DNA from: CBDCWT01 sp965223305
GTDB taxonomy: Bacteria > Planctomycetota > Planctomycetia > Pirellulales > Pirellulaceae
Length of the DNA: 64,000 bases
Assembly (NCBI GenBank): GCA_965223305.1
Contig: CBDCWT010000081.1
Span: forward strand, 62,001-126,000
Direction: 5' to 3'
The translations under genes and the position numbers were made by a program. The notes beneath the pieces were generated by a model. That model was not told the DNA's origin, did not search any database, and saw only the letters and a list, made by a program, of their open reading frames with translations. Shown here one piece after another: positions 53,612-62,854 of this stretch; within the stretch, counting starts at the first letter, position 1, and the number at the start of each line of letters is the position of its first letter.

Positions 53612-55057
53612 CTACCTGTTTGAGGCGTGCGGCCAGACGGTGTGGGGGCGTCGTTTCAAACAGCGTGGATAGATTGCGAGCAGCGTGGTAAACGTCCCCC
53701 GATTGTGATGACGCTGAAGCGATTTGAAACGGCCGAGAGAGGACTCTAAGACCTCCGTGCTACAAGGAACTCTCAGTTTGGCGTAACTGGAGCTGACCAG
53801 CTTCCGCTCGTTTTTTGCGTAGGCGTCGACTAGCTTGTTGAGAAGTTGTTGGGCTATCGCGGACGACAAGTCTAATTCTGCCAGCTGTTTTCTTAGAGCC
53901 TCTGTCGCACCCGCATACACTCCTTCGCGGTTAGTGAACTCCAGCACTGCCGAGACAACCTGCCGGCACTCGCGCCAATGCTCCAAATCCTCTTCGAAGT
54001 CTAAAAGCCAGCCGAGCTTCTGGGTGACCCGCTCTGCGGACACATCTCGGTTACCGGGTGCTTGCGGGGTCTTCAAGTGGAAACGCACCATCTCAGCCCA
54101 ATCCATCAACTTGCCCAGGTTCATGAACCGGCACTTCGTTTTCTTGGTGGGTGGAAGAAAATGATCTAATTCTGTTTGTTGAATGCCAGCGGTCGTCTTT
54201 CCAATCTGACTGTCGAACTGGATAAAACGCTTGTCCTGACCGAGTATCTTCTTGAGAAGATTGGCCGCCACGTGTTTCACATCAGCCACTAAAACGACTT
54301 CAAACCCCTTGTTTTCAAGCCATTTGACACCCTCATGAAGCTCAGAGGCGCCATCACTGGCGATACTGATTGGTGCGCCGGTTTGATCGGCCAGTTCTAC
54401 GAGTGCTTCACCGACTTGCTCCTTCCTTCGTGAAAGCGTTGGCACCACCGCCAGTGGTTTCATGTCGTCCCGTCGCAAGGGGCGTCCTACAGGAAGTTCC
54501 GACTGACGGATCCCAAGGACGATCAGCACAGACATTTTTCCCAGCTGAACACTATGGTCGATCAACCAGATCCAATCGGGTGCAAATTGGACGGACTCCT
54601 GTAAGATCGCAACGCCATTGCGGCAAGTCCACAGACGGATCGTGTCGTGGCTCGGAACGTCAAATTCCACCTGCAGCCAGTAGCTGATCAGACGCAACAC
54701 CCGTTCGGTCGAACGAAAGCCAATAAGACTTGCTAGTGCACAACACAAAGCCATGGTCCGTGGTCCAAACTGGTGCCCTTTTAACGGTGGATCGTCGGGG
54801 AGTTGGAATGGTAGAGCTTGCTGCTTGGCTGCCAGTCTACGGTACTCAGCCAATTGCTTTTCGGCTCGTTGAAGACTCTTAGTAAGGCTTCTGTTTTCAT
54901 CGCGAACGCGTTGATGATCCTGCCTGGCTTCGCTCTTCTCGCGTTTCAACTCGTCAATTCGATCACGCAGTCTTTCGCGACTGCGGTAAAATGACGCACA
55001 AAGCGCCCATAAAGAAGACTTGTAACGCCCGACCGAAAAAGAGGATACTCGTGCCAC
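53612..55057 (-). CDS. DDE-type transposase
   Basis: A 481-residue protein. Residues 25-80 form a coiled coil (RERLRDRIDELKREKSEARQ). The catalytic core fits a DDE arrangement: D167 in WIWLIDHSVQLGK, D235 in SIASDGASELHEG and E435 or E437 in STEVLESSLGRFKSLQRHHNRG. The last segment resembles the RNase H-like end of several IS families, but I cannot assign one. The gene looks intact. It lies beside a run of repeats. A palindromic pair in its upstream region (55058-55118) may be a regulatory or end sequence. Confidence 0.75.
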   Translation of the reverse strand: MARVSSFSVGRYKSSLWALCASFYRSRERLRDRIDELKREKSEARQDHQRVRDENRSLTKSLQRAEKQLAEYRRLAAKQQALPFQLPDDPPLKGHQFGPRTMALCCALASLIGFRSTERVLRLISYWLQVEFDVPSHDTIRLWTCRNGVAILQESVQFAPDWIWLIDHSVQLGKMSVLIVLGIRQSELPVGRPLRRDDMKPLAVVPTLSRRKEQVGEALVELADQTGAPISIASDGASELHEGVKWLENKGFEVVLVADVKHVAANLLKKILGQDKRFIQFDSQIGKTTAGIQQTELDHFLPPTKKTKCRFMNLGKLMDWAEMVRFHLKTPQAPGNRDVSAERVTQKLGWLLDFEEDLEHWRECRQVVSAVLEFTNREGVYAGATEALRKQLAELDLSSAIAQQLLNKLVDAYAKNERKLVSSSYAKLRVPCSTEVLESSLGRFKSLQRHHNRGTFTTLLAIYPRCLKRRPHTVWPHASNR

Positions 55058-55118
55058 TGTTGCGCTCCTTCGCTTGGTGGATGTTTGCCAAAAACAACCA
55101 ATACGTTGGAGCGCAACA
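55058..55118. repeat. 11-bp inverted pair upstream of the transposase
   Basis: TGTTGCGCTCC at 55058-55068 and GGAGCGCAACA at 55108-55118 are perfect complements 39 bases apart, just outside the transposase start. They may regulate it or be part of the element end. Confidence 0.7.
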
Positions 55119-55230
55119 TTTTTGAAATACCAGTTTTTACGATCTTCTCTAGATTCAACCTCTTTTCACCATCCCAGGGCGAGGCTCCTGCCGAGCCGAA
55201 ATCGCAACGAGCCATGCAGAGCCCCTGTAG

Positions 55231-55955
55231 TGTGAGCTGCGCAACATTAGCCGCTGGGCGTTAGCCCACGGTTGAACATGAACCGGATGCTAACGCATTC
55301 CGGCTGATTTGTGGCTCGAGAGCGCTAGCACGTGGCGGTTTGTCTGATCAAACGTTCTGCTCAATCCTGTTCATCATGTTGATCCTGTCTCTTCTGCTTG
55401 TTGACAGGATCTACAGGATCAACAGGATGGCCTTTGCCTTGCAGTGTGAGCTGCGCAACATCAGCCGCTGGGCGTTAGCCCACGGTTGAACATGAACCGG
55501 ATGCTAACGCATTCCGGCTGATTTGTGGCTCGAGAGCGCTAGCACGGGGCGGTTTGTCTGATCAAACGTTCTGCTCAATCCTGTTCATCATGTTGATCCT
55601 GTCTCTCTGCTTGTTGACAGGATCTACAGGATCAACATGATGGCCCTTCGCCTTGCGGTGTGACTTCGCAAGATCAGCCGCTGGGCGTTAGCCCACGGTT
55701 GAACACGAACCGGATGCTAACGCATTCCGGCTGATTTGTGGCTCGAGAGCGCTAGCACGGGGCGGTTTGTCTGATCAAACGTTCTGCTCAATCCTGTTCA
55801 TCATGTTGATCCTGTCTCTTCTGCTTGTTGACAGGATCTACAGGATCAACATGATGGCCCTTTGCCTTGTAGTGTGAGCTGCGCAACATTAGCCGCTGGG
55901 CGTTAGCCCACGGTTCGACACCAAACCGGATGCTAATGCATTCCGACTGATTGGC
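55231..55955. repeat. tandem repeat, 214-bp unit, about 3.4 copies
   Basis: Units start at TGTGAGCTGC (55231, 55445, 55873) and the variant TGTGACTTCGC (55659); every interval is exactly 214 bases. Each unit has hairpin repeat 'E' (GGGCGTTAGCCCACGG ... GCTAACGCATTCCGGCTGAT) and a second inverted pair CATCATGTTGATCCTGT / ACAGGATCAACATGATG. No coding sequence. The same unit occurs at 39340-39665. Confidence 0.9.
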
Positions 55956-56073
55956 GGAGCGGTGTTTTCGATTCGCGATTGACCATTCCTGGTGAGCGTG
56001 TAGTATTGGCAATGCTGCACGGCGTTCGTGTTTGTGATGAGACTTTGTTCTGGTTCTCGAAGGAGGAATAGAC

Positions 56074-56460
56074 GTGGCCACGGTTCACCCGATTCGATTG
56101 ACAGTCACCCTGTTTGCTCTCACCCTCTGGCTCGGCGGGTGCAGCCCCTCGACGCAACAGACGCCCGAGGCCCAGCAGGCGGATCCCGCGCACGATCATG
56201 CCGGCGACGATCATGCTGGCCATGATCACGGTCAGGATGAGATTGAGCAGGCGATGTCCAAGTTGACCGCTGAGGACCGTTCTCTGGCCGAGGCCCAGAA
56301 AGTATGCCTGGTCAGCGGCGAAGCCCTGGGTTCGATGGGGACGCCAACAAAGCTCGACGTCAAGGGAGAGGCGATCTTCATCTGTTGCGATGGCTGCAAG
56401 AGCGCCGTCGAGGAAGAACCGGACAAATATCTCGCGAAATTGCAGGGCTCCAACAACTGA
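56074..56460 (+). CDS. His-rich lipoprotein with TRASH/YHS-like Cys motif
   Basis: A 128-residue protein. The GTG at 56074 follows AGGAGGAA closely. Leader with lipobox LGGC (Cys23), then a metal-binding run HDHAGDDHAGHDHGQD (40-55), a short helix, and a C-terminal TRASH/YHS-like motif: VCLVSGEALGSMG with Cys78, then IFICCDGCKSAVEE with Cys104, 105 and 108. Such domains bind Cu, Ni or other soft metals. The histidine run resembles metal chaperones. A role in periplasmic copper or zinc handling is likely. No transporter is next to it. Confidence 0.78.
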   Translation: MATVHPIRLTVTLFALTLWLGGCSPSTQQTPEAQQADPAHDHAGDDHAGHDHGQDEIEQAMSKLTAEDRSLAEAQKVCLVSGEALGSMGTPTKLDVKGEAIFICCDGCKSAVEEEPDKYLAKLQGSNN

Positions 56461-56482
56461 GTCGACCTGTTTGTTCTGCTTG

Positions 56483-56564
56483 CGCGGCTCGACTTGCATC
56501 GCTGATTTGGTATCGCATTCCCTGTGACGCGGCAGCCAGTTGAGAAAAATCAGCAAGCTGCTAG
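56483..56564 (+). repeat. short intergenic repeat 'B', copy 2
   Basis: Shares CGCTGATTTGG, CCCTGTGA and TTGAGAAAAATCA with 8584-8675. Confidence 0.6.
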
Positions 56565-56679
56565 GACTCGCGCCGAAATACGTCGAATTCCCCCAGTTCT
56601 GCCTCAACGGCCCGTTGCCCCCAGCGGGGTTTTCGAAGCCAAACGACCGTCAAATCCATTGCATTCCCCAAAGGCCTAA

Positions 56680-56700
56680 TTACCATAAATACTATGGTAA
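56680..56700. promoter_or_regulatory. inverted repeat TTACCATA-N5-TATGGTAA
   Basis: 8-bp perfect arms around AATAC, 30 bases before the ATG of the next gene. The half site TTACCAT equals the one in the 20-bp palindrome at 26453-26472, so the same regulator could bind both. Confidence 0.55.
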
Positions 56701-56729
56701 ATGTCGGTCTCACTATTTCGGGGGATGAC

Positions 56730-57170
56730 ATGAGCAAACCAGGGGTAACTCTGATCGTCTTGGGGCTCTTCGCGGCGCCAACTCACGCGACCACCATCGT
56801 CTTGCCACCGGAATCCGCGGACTCGCCAACAGCTGGCTCGGCGGCGGCCTGGGAGGTACCGGCCTGGGAGCGCGCCGCGGAGGTGGAGACGACGACGGCT
56901 CAGGCGGATGGGTTCTTTCCTGATCTGCGGCCGGACGATGCTTCAGCTCTGGCGATCACTTCGGCGACCGATTTTGTCGATCCGCAGGAGATTGGTTTTG
57001 CCAGGACCTGGCCGGACGCCGCGAACGGTCGAGCAGTCTCTGAACTGGCACGTCGGCGAAATCCGGAAGCAACCTTGGGTCAGCTGAGCCGGTCTTTTTC
57101 CAACCTGCTGGGCGAGCCGATGCAGAGTCGCAGTTATCGGGGCGACCTAGTGCGGTCCATTCGGCGGTGA
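56730..57170 (+). CDS. small exported protein of unknown function
   Basis: A 146-residue protein from ATG 56730, preceded by GGGGGATG. Signal peptide MSKPGVTLIVLGLFAAPTHA, then an acidic, Ala-rich, probably disordered mature part (PESADSPTAGSAAAWEVPAW, DLRPDDASALAITS) and an Arg-rich tail. No known domain; not rich in Cys. The inverted TTACCAT repeat in front may control it. Codon use looks ordinary, so I accept it as a gene with moderate confidence. Confidence 0.55.
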   Translation: MSKPGVTLIVLGLFAAPTHATTIVLPPESADSPTAGSAAAWEVPAWERAAEVETTTAQADGFFPDLRPDDASALAITSATDFVDPQEIGFARTWPDAANGRAVSELARRRNPEATLGQLSRSFSNLLGEPMQSRSYRGDLVRSIRR

Positions 57171-57239
57171 CAACTTCAAAGATATTGCAGCATGACTACG
57201 ACGCCGAAACCGATACTGCGGGTCTGACATCAGGCAATC

Positions 57240-58658
57240 TCAACCGACGATTTCGGTCACAATCCGACCATAGACGTCGGTCAAACGGAAGTCGCGACCG
57301 GCGTACTGGTACGTGAGCTGTTCGTGATCGAGACCCAAGAGGTACAGGATCGTCGCGTGCAAGTCATGCACATGGACGCGGCCTTCGGTTGCCTGGAAGC
57401 CGAAGGGATCGGTTTCCCCATAGCTCAACCCCCCTTGCACGCCGCCGCCGGCTAGCCACAGCGAAAAGCCCCAGGGGTTGTGTCCCCGCCCTTGGTCGTT
57501 CTGTACCAGCGGTGTGCGGCCAAACTCACCGGTCCAGACCAGCAACGTTTCTTCTAGCAGGCCTCTCCGCTGCAGGTCGGTAAGGAGCCCGGCGATTGGC
57601 TGGTCCGTCTGCCGGCACTGCCCGAGGTGAGCTTGCTTAATCTTCTCGTGGCTGTCCCAACCGGTGTTGGTCACCTGGACGAAACGCACGCCTGCTTCGG
57701 AAAGGCGGCGTGCGATCAGGCACTGCCGTCCGAAACGATCCGTGGGTTCCTGGCCGATTCCGTACAGCGACAGTGTCTCCGCGGTCTCTTGTTCGACGTC
57801 CATGACCTGCGGCGCTTCCACCTGCATCCTAAACGCCAGCTCAAAGGACGCGATCAGTCCTTCCAGTCCACGATCCGATCCCCGTTCTCGTAGGTGCCGT
57901 CGATTCAACATCCGCAAGTGATCGAGCTGTCTCGCTTGCAGTCCGCCGGCTCCCTCGGGATCCCGCAGGTGTCGGATTGTCTCTTGCGCAGGCGCTCGAC
58001 CGGCGTTGTCAAGAATCGTTGCCCGATAGCCAGCAGGCAGGAAAGCGTTACCGCAGGCCGTGTCGCCTGCGGGTACCGAGACCGCTACGTAACCGGGCAT
58101 GTTTTCGTTTTCGGTGCCCAGCCCGTAAAGGCTCCAAGCTCCCAGCGAAGGACGCGTAAAAACGGCATCCCCGGTGTGCATTTGCTGGACTGCGGGCGCG
58201 TGCGAAATGCTGTCCGCACGCATACCTTTCAGTACACAGAGCTTGTCCGCATGTTGGTGAAGGTGTGGGACATAAGTCGACATCCACTGACCCGACTCGC
58301 CGTACCTCGAGAACATCGCGACCGGGCCGAGCAGGTTTCCAAAGTTCTCCGGAACCTCCGCCTTCCCTTCTCGGATCTCTTGCGGCAGTTTGTCAAAGGG
58401 TAACTTCGTGTCGTGATACCTGGCCAAATCCGGCTTGTAGTCGAACAGATCGAGGTGAGACGGTCCTCCCTCCATGAACAAGAAGATCACCCTCTTGGCG
58501 CGTGGTGTGAAGTGTGGTGTTCGTGGCTCGAAGGTGGACTCCGAGCCGGCGCGGCTGGTTCCGGCCAGCATGCCGGCCAAGGCGACCGACCCGAAACCCG
58601 CCCCCATATGCTGGAACGCGCTGCGACGTGTGATCGGCGGTTTGCAGTGTGCCTTCAT
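57240..58658 (-). CDS. DUF1501 protein, Tat-exported
   Basis: A 472-residue DUF1501 member with leader TRRSAFQHMGAGFGSVALAGML. Landmarks: VIFLFMEGGPSHLDLFDYKPDL, GVRFVQVTNTGWDSHEK, VWTGEFGRTPLVQ, GRGHNPWGFSLWLAGGGV and HDLHATILYLLGLDHEQLTYQY. It is closer to the common planctomycete form than the copy at 3958-5379, whose corresponding motifs are changed (CSGALSHVDTFDYKP). It begins 10 bases after the stop of the DUF1549/DUF1553 gene and is surely cotranscribed with it. Confidence 0.92.
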   Translation of the reverse strand: MKAHCKPPITRRSAFQHMGAGFGSVALAGMLAGTSRAGSESTFEPRTPHFTPRAKRVIFLFMEGGPSHLDLFDYKPDLARYHDTKLPFDKLPQEIREGKAEVPENFGNLLGPVAMFSRYGESGQWMSTYVPHLHQHADKLCVLKGMRADSISHAPAVQQMHTGDAVFTRPSLGAWSLYGLGTENENMPGYVAVSVPAGDTACGNAFLPAGYRATILDNAGRAPAQETIRHLRDPEGAGGLQARQLDHLRMLNRRHLRERGSDRGLEGLIASFELAFRMQVEAPQVMDVEQETAETLSLYGIGQEPTDRFGRQCLIARRLSEAGVRFVQVTNTGWDSHEKIKQAHLGQCRQTDQPIAGLLTDLQRRGLLEETLLVWTGEFGRTPLVQNDQGRGHNPWGFSLWLAGGGVQGGLSYGETDPFGFQATEGRVHVHDLHATILYLLGLDHEQLTYQYAGRDFRLTDVYGRIVTEIVG

Positions 58659-58668
58659 TTCACCTCTG

Positions 58669-61011
58669 TTATCCTACAAACATGAACTCATTGGACATCA
58701 ACATGGTGTGGATCACGCGTTTCCAGGCATCGGTCGGGGGTGCCTCCCGCCCCAGTTTTTCGTAGGCATCTTGGAACTCGTTCTTCATTCGGATGAGCTC
58801 GGTCACCGTTTCTGTGTCGGCGGCTCGGGCAAACAATAACAAAATCAGTTGTCTTGCCCGCTGCTTGTCAGTCAGTTGCGGGTCCATCAGGCGACGAGCG
58901 ATACGCTCGGCGGCGCGGTGGGCAAGTGGGCTATTCCACAAGAAAAGTGCTTGGGCTGGCAAGGTCGTCGATTCGCGTCGGCCCCGCGCGTATTTTGGGT
59001 CGGGGAAGTTGAACAGCTGCAGCACGTCCAGATCGATCGGCATGTCCTTGCGAAAGACAGGGAAGTAAACGGCACGCTTCCGTAGTGTGTTTGCGGCTAT
59101 CTTGACGTGGGATGTGTTCGTGGTGTTGTCTTGCTCGAATTCCGGCGTCGTTTGGGCAGCGACGCGGAGATCTAAATCGCCGCCCAGCGACAATAGTGAG
59201 TCGTGAACTTGTTCGGCTTCCAACCGGCGCAGGTTCATCCGCCAGCAAAGCGAGTTGTCAGGGTCAACGGCCATGCCAACTTCGTGACTCGAGGTACTCA
59301 TCTGCCAGGTTCGCGAGAGGACGATTTCGCGTATGAGTGGCTTCAGCTGCCAGCCGTGATGGTCTCGCAGTCGGATTGCTAACCAGTCCAGTAACTCTGG
59401 ATGGCTTGGCTGCCGGCCGGTTGTGCCGAAATTGTCCACCGGCTCGACCAAAGGCCGACCAACCAACCAGTACCAGACCCGGTTGGCCATAACCCGCGGT
59501 GTGAGGGGATTTTGCCGGCTGGTCAACCAATGAGCAAGTTGGACGCGGCCGCTTTCATGTTCTGGAATGGGCTCCACGTCTTCGACGCCGACCGCCTTGA
59601 TGAAGCCTCGAGGTACGACTTCGCCCAATCGGCGATAGCTGCCCGCGAGATGGATCGCCATGTCGCTGACCTGTTTTCGTGCGTCGCTTGCGGGATACTC
59701 CGTCACCGTTGTCGCTCGTAGGTTCCCGCCGGGTAGTTTCGACCTGGGAGTTGACGGCGAGTGCTTGATCAGTTGATCGCCGTTGAAGGTTGCCTGGCGA
59801 GCTTTGACCCCTGTCAGCCAACTGCTCTTGAGAATGCCGGCCAGGGCATAGTAGTCCTCAGTCGGAATCGGATCGAATTTATGGTCATGGCAGCGCGCGC
59901 AACCGATGTTCAACCCCAGCATGCTCTTACCGATGGTGTCGAGCGCGTCGTCAATTCCATCAAGCTGGATTTGGAATGCATCTCTTTCGGTGAGGTCTCG
60001 GGTGGCGAGTGCCAAGAAGCCGGTGGCAACGAGTTGATCGGCCCGCTGTTCATCGCTCTTTGCCGGCAGCATGTCGCCCGCGATCTGCTCGAGCACAAAT
60101 CGATCGAACGGCGTATCTTCGTTGAAACGTTTGATCACGTAGTTCCGATATAGCCAGGCATTTGTCCAAGTTCGCTGCGTGGAGCCGACGTTGGTGTCGC
60201 TGTAGCGAGCCAGGTCCAACCATTGCCGTCCCCACCGTTCGCCGAAACGGGCTGATGCCAGCAGGGAATCGACAAGCTGTTGCGTCGCCCGCGTTTGTCC
60301 TTTGTGGTGCACGGCGCGGCGGTACGCGGCGCTCTGCTCGAAGGTGGGGGGCAATCCGGTCAAGGTCAAATAGAGGCGACGGCAGAGCAAGAGTATCGGC
60401 GCGTCACTCGCCGGCCGGAGTCCCTCCTTGTCCAGCCGGGCTAGTATGAAGCGATCGATTGCGCCCCATGGCCAGGTACGATCTTCAACGGAAGGCACTT
60501 CGGGTGACCTGAGAGGTTGCAACGACCAGAGATCGTTGGTCTCATCGGCCGCTGTGCCACCGCCCTGATGGCCGATGGTGCTGGGCGGTGCCACCCGCGG
60601 ATCGGGTGCTCCCATCTCAATCCAGCGGACAAAGTCAGCGACGACTGATGCGGGAAGCTGTCCATCCGGCGGCATCTCGAACGACTCGTACCGCAGCGCT
60701 TGAATCAGCAAACTCGCTTCTGCGTTACGCGGAACGACCGCTCGCCCCGACTCGCCTCCCCGCAACATCCCGTCCCGCGAGTCGACCAGCAGCGCCCCCT
60801 GCTGTTTTCCCGACCGTTGTGAATGGCATTTGTAGCAGCGGCGTACGAGCACCGGGCGAATGTGCTTCTCGAAGAACTCGAGCGGTTCGTCAGCGCGAGA
60901 GCAAGGATTGCCCAGCCCGATCCCGGCCAGGAAGATCGGGATCGCGACGCGCGCGAAGCGCACGGGACAAAGCCGCTTCCAACTTACTCGAATTCGAAGT
61001 CTTGCGCGCAT
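58669..61011 (-). CDS. DUF1549/DUF1553 protein with planctomycete cytochrome c domain
   Basis: A 780-residue protein. ATG 61011 is preferred over the upstream frame at 61074 because the signal peptide (about 15-40) follows at the usual distance. Heme site CYKCH at 59-63 with GALLVDSRDGMLRGG; DUF1549 with WGRQWLDLARYSDTN and CARCHDHKFDPI; DUF1553 with NRVWYWLVGRPLVEPVDNFGTTG and MNLRRLEAEQVHDSLLSLGG. It lacks the discoidin-like insertion of the copy at 5474-8278 and is about 150 residues shorter. First gene of a two-gene unit with the DUF1501 protein. Confidence 0.92.
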   Translation of the reverse strand: MRARLRIRVSWKRLCPVRFARVAIPIFLAGIGLGNPCSRADEPLEFFEKHIRPVLVRRCYKCHSQRSGKQQGALLVDSRDGMLRGGESGRAVVPRNAEASLLIQALRYESFEMPPDGQLPASVVADFVRWIEMGAPDPRVAPPSTIGHQGGGTAADETNDLWSLQPLRSPEVPSVEDRTWPWGAIDRFILARLDKEGLRPASDAPILLLCRRLYLTLTGLPPTFEQSAAYRRAVHHKGQTRATQQLVDSLLASARFGERWGRQWLDLARYSDTNVGSTQRTWTNAWLYRNYVIKRFNEDTPFDRFVLEQIAGDMLPAKSDEQRADQLVATGFLALATRDLTERDAFQIQLDGIDDALDTIGKSMLGLNIGCARCHDHKFDPIPTEDYYALAGILKSSWLTGVKARQATFNGDQLIKHSPSTPRSKLPGGNLRATTVTEYPASDARKQVSDMAIHLAGSYRRLGEVVPRGFIKAVGVEDVEPIPEHESGRVQLAHWLTSRQNPLTPRVMANRVWYWLVGRPLVEPVDNFGTTGRQPSHPELLDWLAIRLRDHHGWQLKPLIREIVLSRTWQMSTSSHEVGMAVDPDNSLCWRMNLRRLEAEQVHDSLLSLGGDLDLRVAAQTTPEFEQDNTTNTSHVKIAANTLRKRAVYFPVFRKDMPIDLDVLQLFNFPDPKYARGRRESTTLPAQALFLWNSPLAHRAAERIARRLMDPQLTDKQRARQLILLLFARAADTETVTELIRMKNEFQDAYEKLGREAPPTDAWKRVIHTMLMSNEFMFVG

Positions 61012-61385
61012 CCCCGGTTCACAGAATCTCACAAGCAACTTCTGTCTGCATTCGCGACCCTTCCATGCTATCAAACACCGTGTGTTAAGTCGCTAGATTT
61101 ACGGTTCGCTCGTGCTCGAGAGGAGCTCAAGGACAGCGACGACGAAAGAGCATGAAAGTGGCGGTTGACTGAGCAGTACTTGGTGGGGGCCACCCATCAT
61201 CTCAGTCGAATTCCAGCAGGTCGGACGATCTTCCATTTTCCCTCCAACTTGCCCTTTCCTCAAACGCTTCCGACTGGTGGGTAAGCGTCGGACCGCAAAA
61301 ATCCAGGTCTCACGTTCACCCTCCGGTCATTTAGGGTTACACTATTCGTTAGTTCTTTCGCGGGTTCTGAAACGGGGGTGCTGCC
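61012..61385. other. divergent spacer upstream of the radical SAM gene
   Basis: Carries promoters for both flanking genes. I looked for cobalamin-riboswitch landmarks, since the next protein resembles B12-binding radical SAM enzymes, and saw none that I trust. No gene seen. Confidence 0.4.
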
Positions 61386-62816
61386 TTGAACTTACGCTCG
61401 CCCGGGGCCATCTTGCTCGTTTCCTGTTACGAGTTGGGCCATCAGCCTCTCGGTGTGGCTTTGCCACTAGGATTCCTGGAGCGGGCGGGTTTTCAGCCCG
61501 ACGCAATGGATATCGCCGTGGAGGACTTCGATGTCAACAAAGTTGCGCAGGCCGGCTTTGTGGGCATCTCGGTTCCCATGCACACGGCGTTGCGACTGGG
61601 CATGCGGGTGGCCGAACGAATCCGCCAACTGAATCCGAGCTGTCACATCTGTTTCTACGGTCTGTATGCGGCGCTGAATTCTGAGTACTTGCTGGAACAC
61701 GGCGTCGACTATTGCATCGGTGGCGAATACGAGAAACCGTTGGTGGCGTTGGTCGAGGCGCTGACAACGGATGGCCAGCTGGATGTCGAAGGAGTCATCC
61801 GGCGGGGCAAGAAGTCGCTGCCCGTGCTGGAGAAGCTGTCGTTTACCGCACCTGCGCGGCAGGCACTGCCGTCTCTTGATAAGTACGCACGGCTGGAGCA
61901 CGAAGGGGATTGCCGAACTGCGGGTTATGTCGAGGCTAGCCGCGGTTGTCGTCACCTCTGCACACACTGCCCAATTCCACCTGTCTACGGCGGCCGGTTC
62001 TTTGTGCTTCCGAAGGAGATCGTGCTGGAAGACATTCGCCGGCAAGTTGCCGCCGGCGCAACGCACATTACTTTCGGCGATCCAGACTTTCTGAACGGCC
62101 CCAAGCATTCACTGCGCGTTGTCCAGGCGCTGCATGAAGAGTTCCCTTCGCTGACGTTCGACTTCACTGCAAAAGTCGAGCATCTACTGACGCGCGGCGA
62201 GAATCTTCCGGAGTTCGCCCAGGCCGGCTGCCTGTTTATCATCACCGCTGTTGAGTCGTTGAGTGACAGGGTTTTGACGATCCTAGACAAACGCCACACT
62301 CGCGACGACGTGGTAGCCGCGATGAAGTTAGTGCGCGACGCGGGGATCGCGCCACGTCCGACGTGGGTCAGCTTTACTCCCTGGACAACCTTGGCGGATT
62401 TCTTGGAGGTGTTGGAGTTTGTCGAAGAGACTGGGTTGATCGACCATGTTGACCCGGTTCAATACTCGATTCGGTTGCTGATTCCGCCCGGTTCTTGGTT
62501 GGCTGAACATGAGGAGACGATACCTTACCGCGGCCAGCTCGACGAAGCCGCGTTCACTTATCGCTGGACACACCCTGACCCGCGCATGGATCAGCTGCAG
62601 CGAGAAGTCGCCAAGCTTGTGGAGGAAGATGCCCAGGCGGGCGAGGACGCGGCGGCCACGTTTTTCCGTGTGAAGGAGCTGGCCCACGGGCGACAGCCTC
62701 TCAACGTCGTAAATGCGCTCCCGGTAGACCGGCAACGTGCTCCGAGGATGACCGAATCGTGGTTTTGCTGAGCGGAACCGACTGAGGGTCAGTTAGACCC
62801 TCTGAAAGGGATCTAG
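61386..62816 (+). CDS. CUAEP-tail radical SAM selenoprotein (TGA at 62769 read as Sec)
   Basis: TTG start with GGGGGTG upstream. Residues 5-130 form a B12-binding-like Rossmann region. The radical SAM triad is C188-x3-C192-x2-C195 (GCRHLCTHC), followed by ATHITFGDPDFLNGP and a TIM-barrel end. An ordinary reading stops at TGA 62769 after WFC. Reading TGA as selenocysteine gives W-F-C-U-A-E-P and continues to TAG at 62814, 476 residues in all. The tail equals the family known as CUAEP/CCAEP-tail radical SAM (seleno)protein. A perfect hairpin (62784-62802) follows at the SECIS distance. A DUF169 gene follows immediately. The substrate is unknown. The SelD fusion upstream supports Sec use. Confidence 0.85.
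62784..62802 (+). promoter_or_regulatory. bacterial SECIS candidate for the CUAEP tail
   Basis: GAGGGTC, loop AGTTA, GACCCTC: a perfect 7-bp stem starting 13 bases after the TGA, apical loop about 20 bases from it and containing G and U, within the range known for bacterial SECIS hairpins. Confidence 0.75.
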
Positions 62817-62854
62817 ATCTCACGAAGAGTAGGAGCAAACAAGCGGTACGCGAA

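Noticed and set aside
53612..55057. Assignment of the transposase to a named IS family
   Set aside because: Core residues fit DDE enzymes in general, but I recognise no family-specific signature and no element ends.
55231..55955. CRISPR array
   Set aside because: The 214-bp units are similar throughout, with no short repeat/variable spacer pattern and no cas genes.
61087..61385. Cobalamin riboswitch upstream of the radical SAM gene
   Set aside because: I could not find the conserved B12-box or surrounding helices with confidence.
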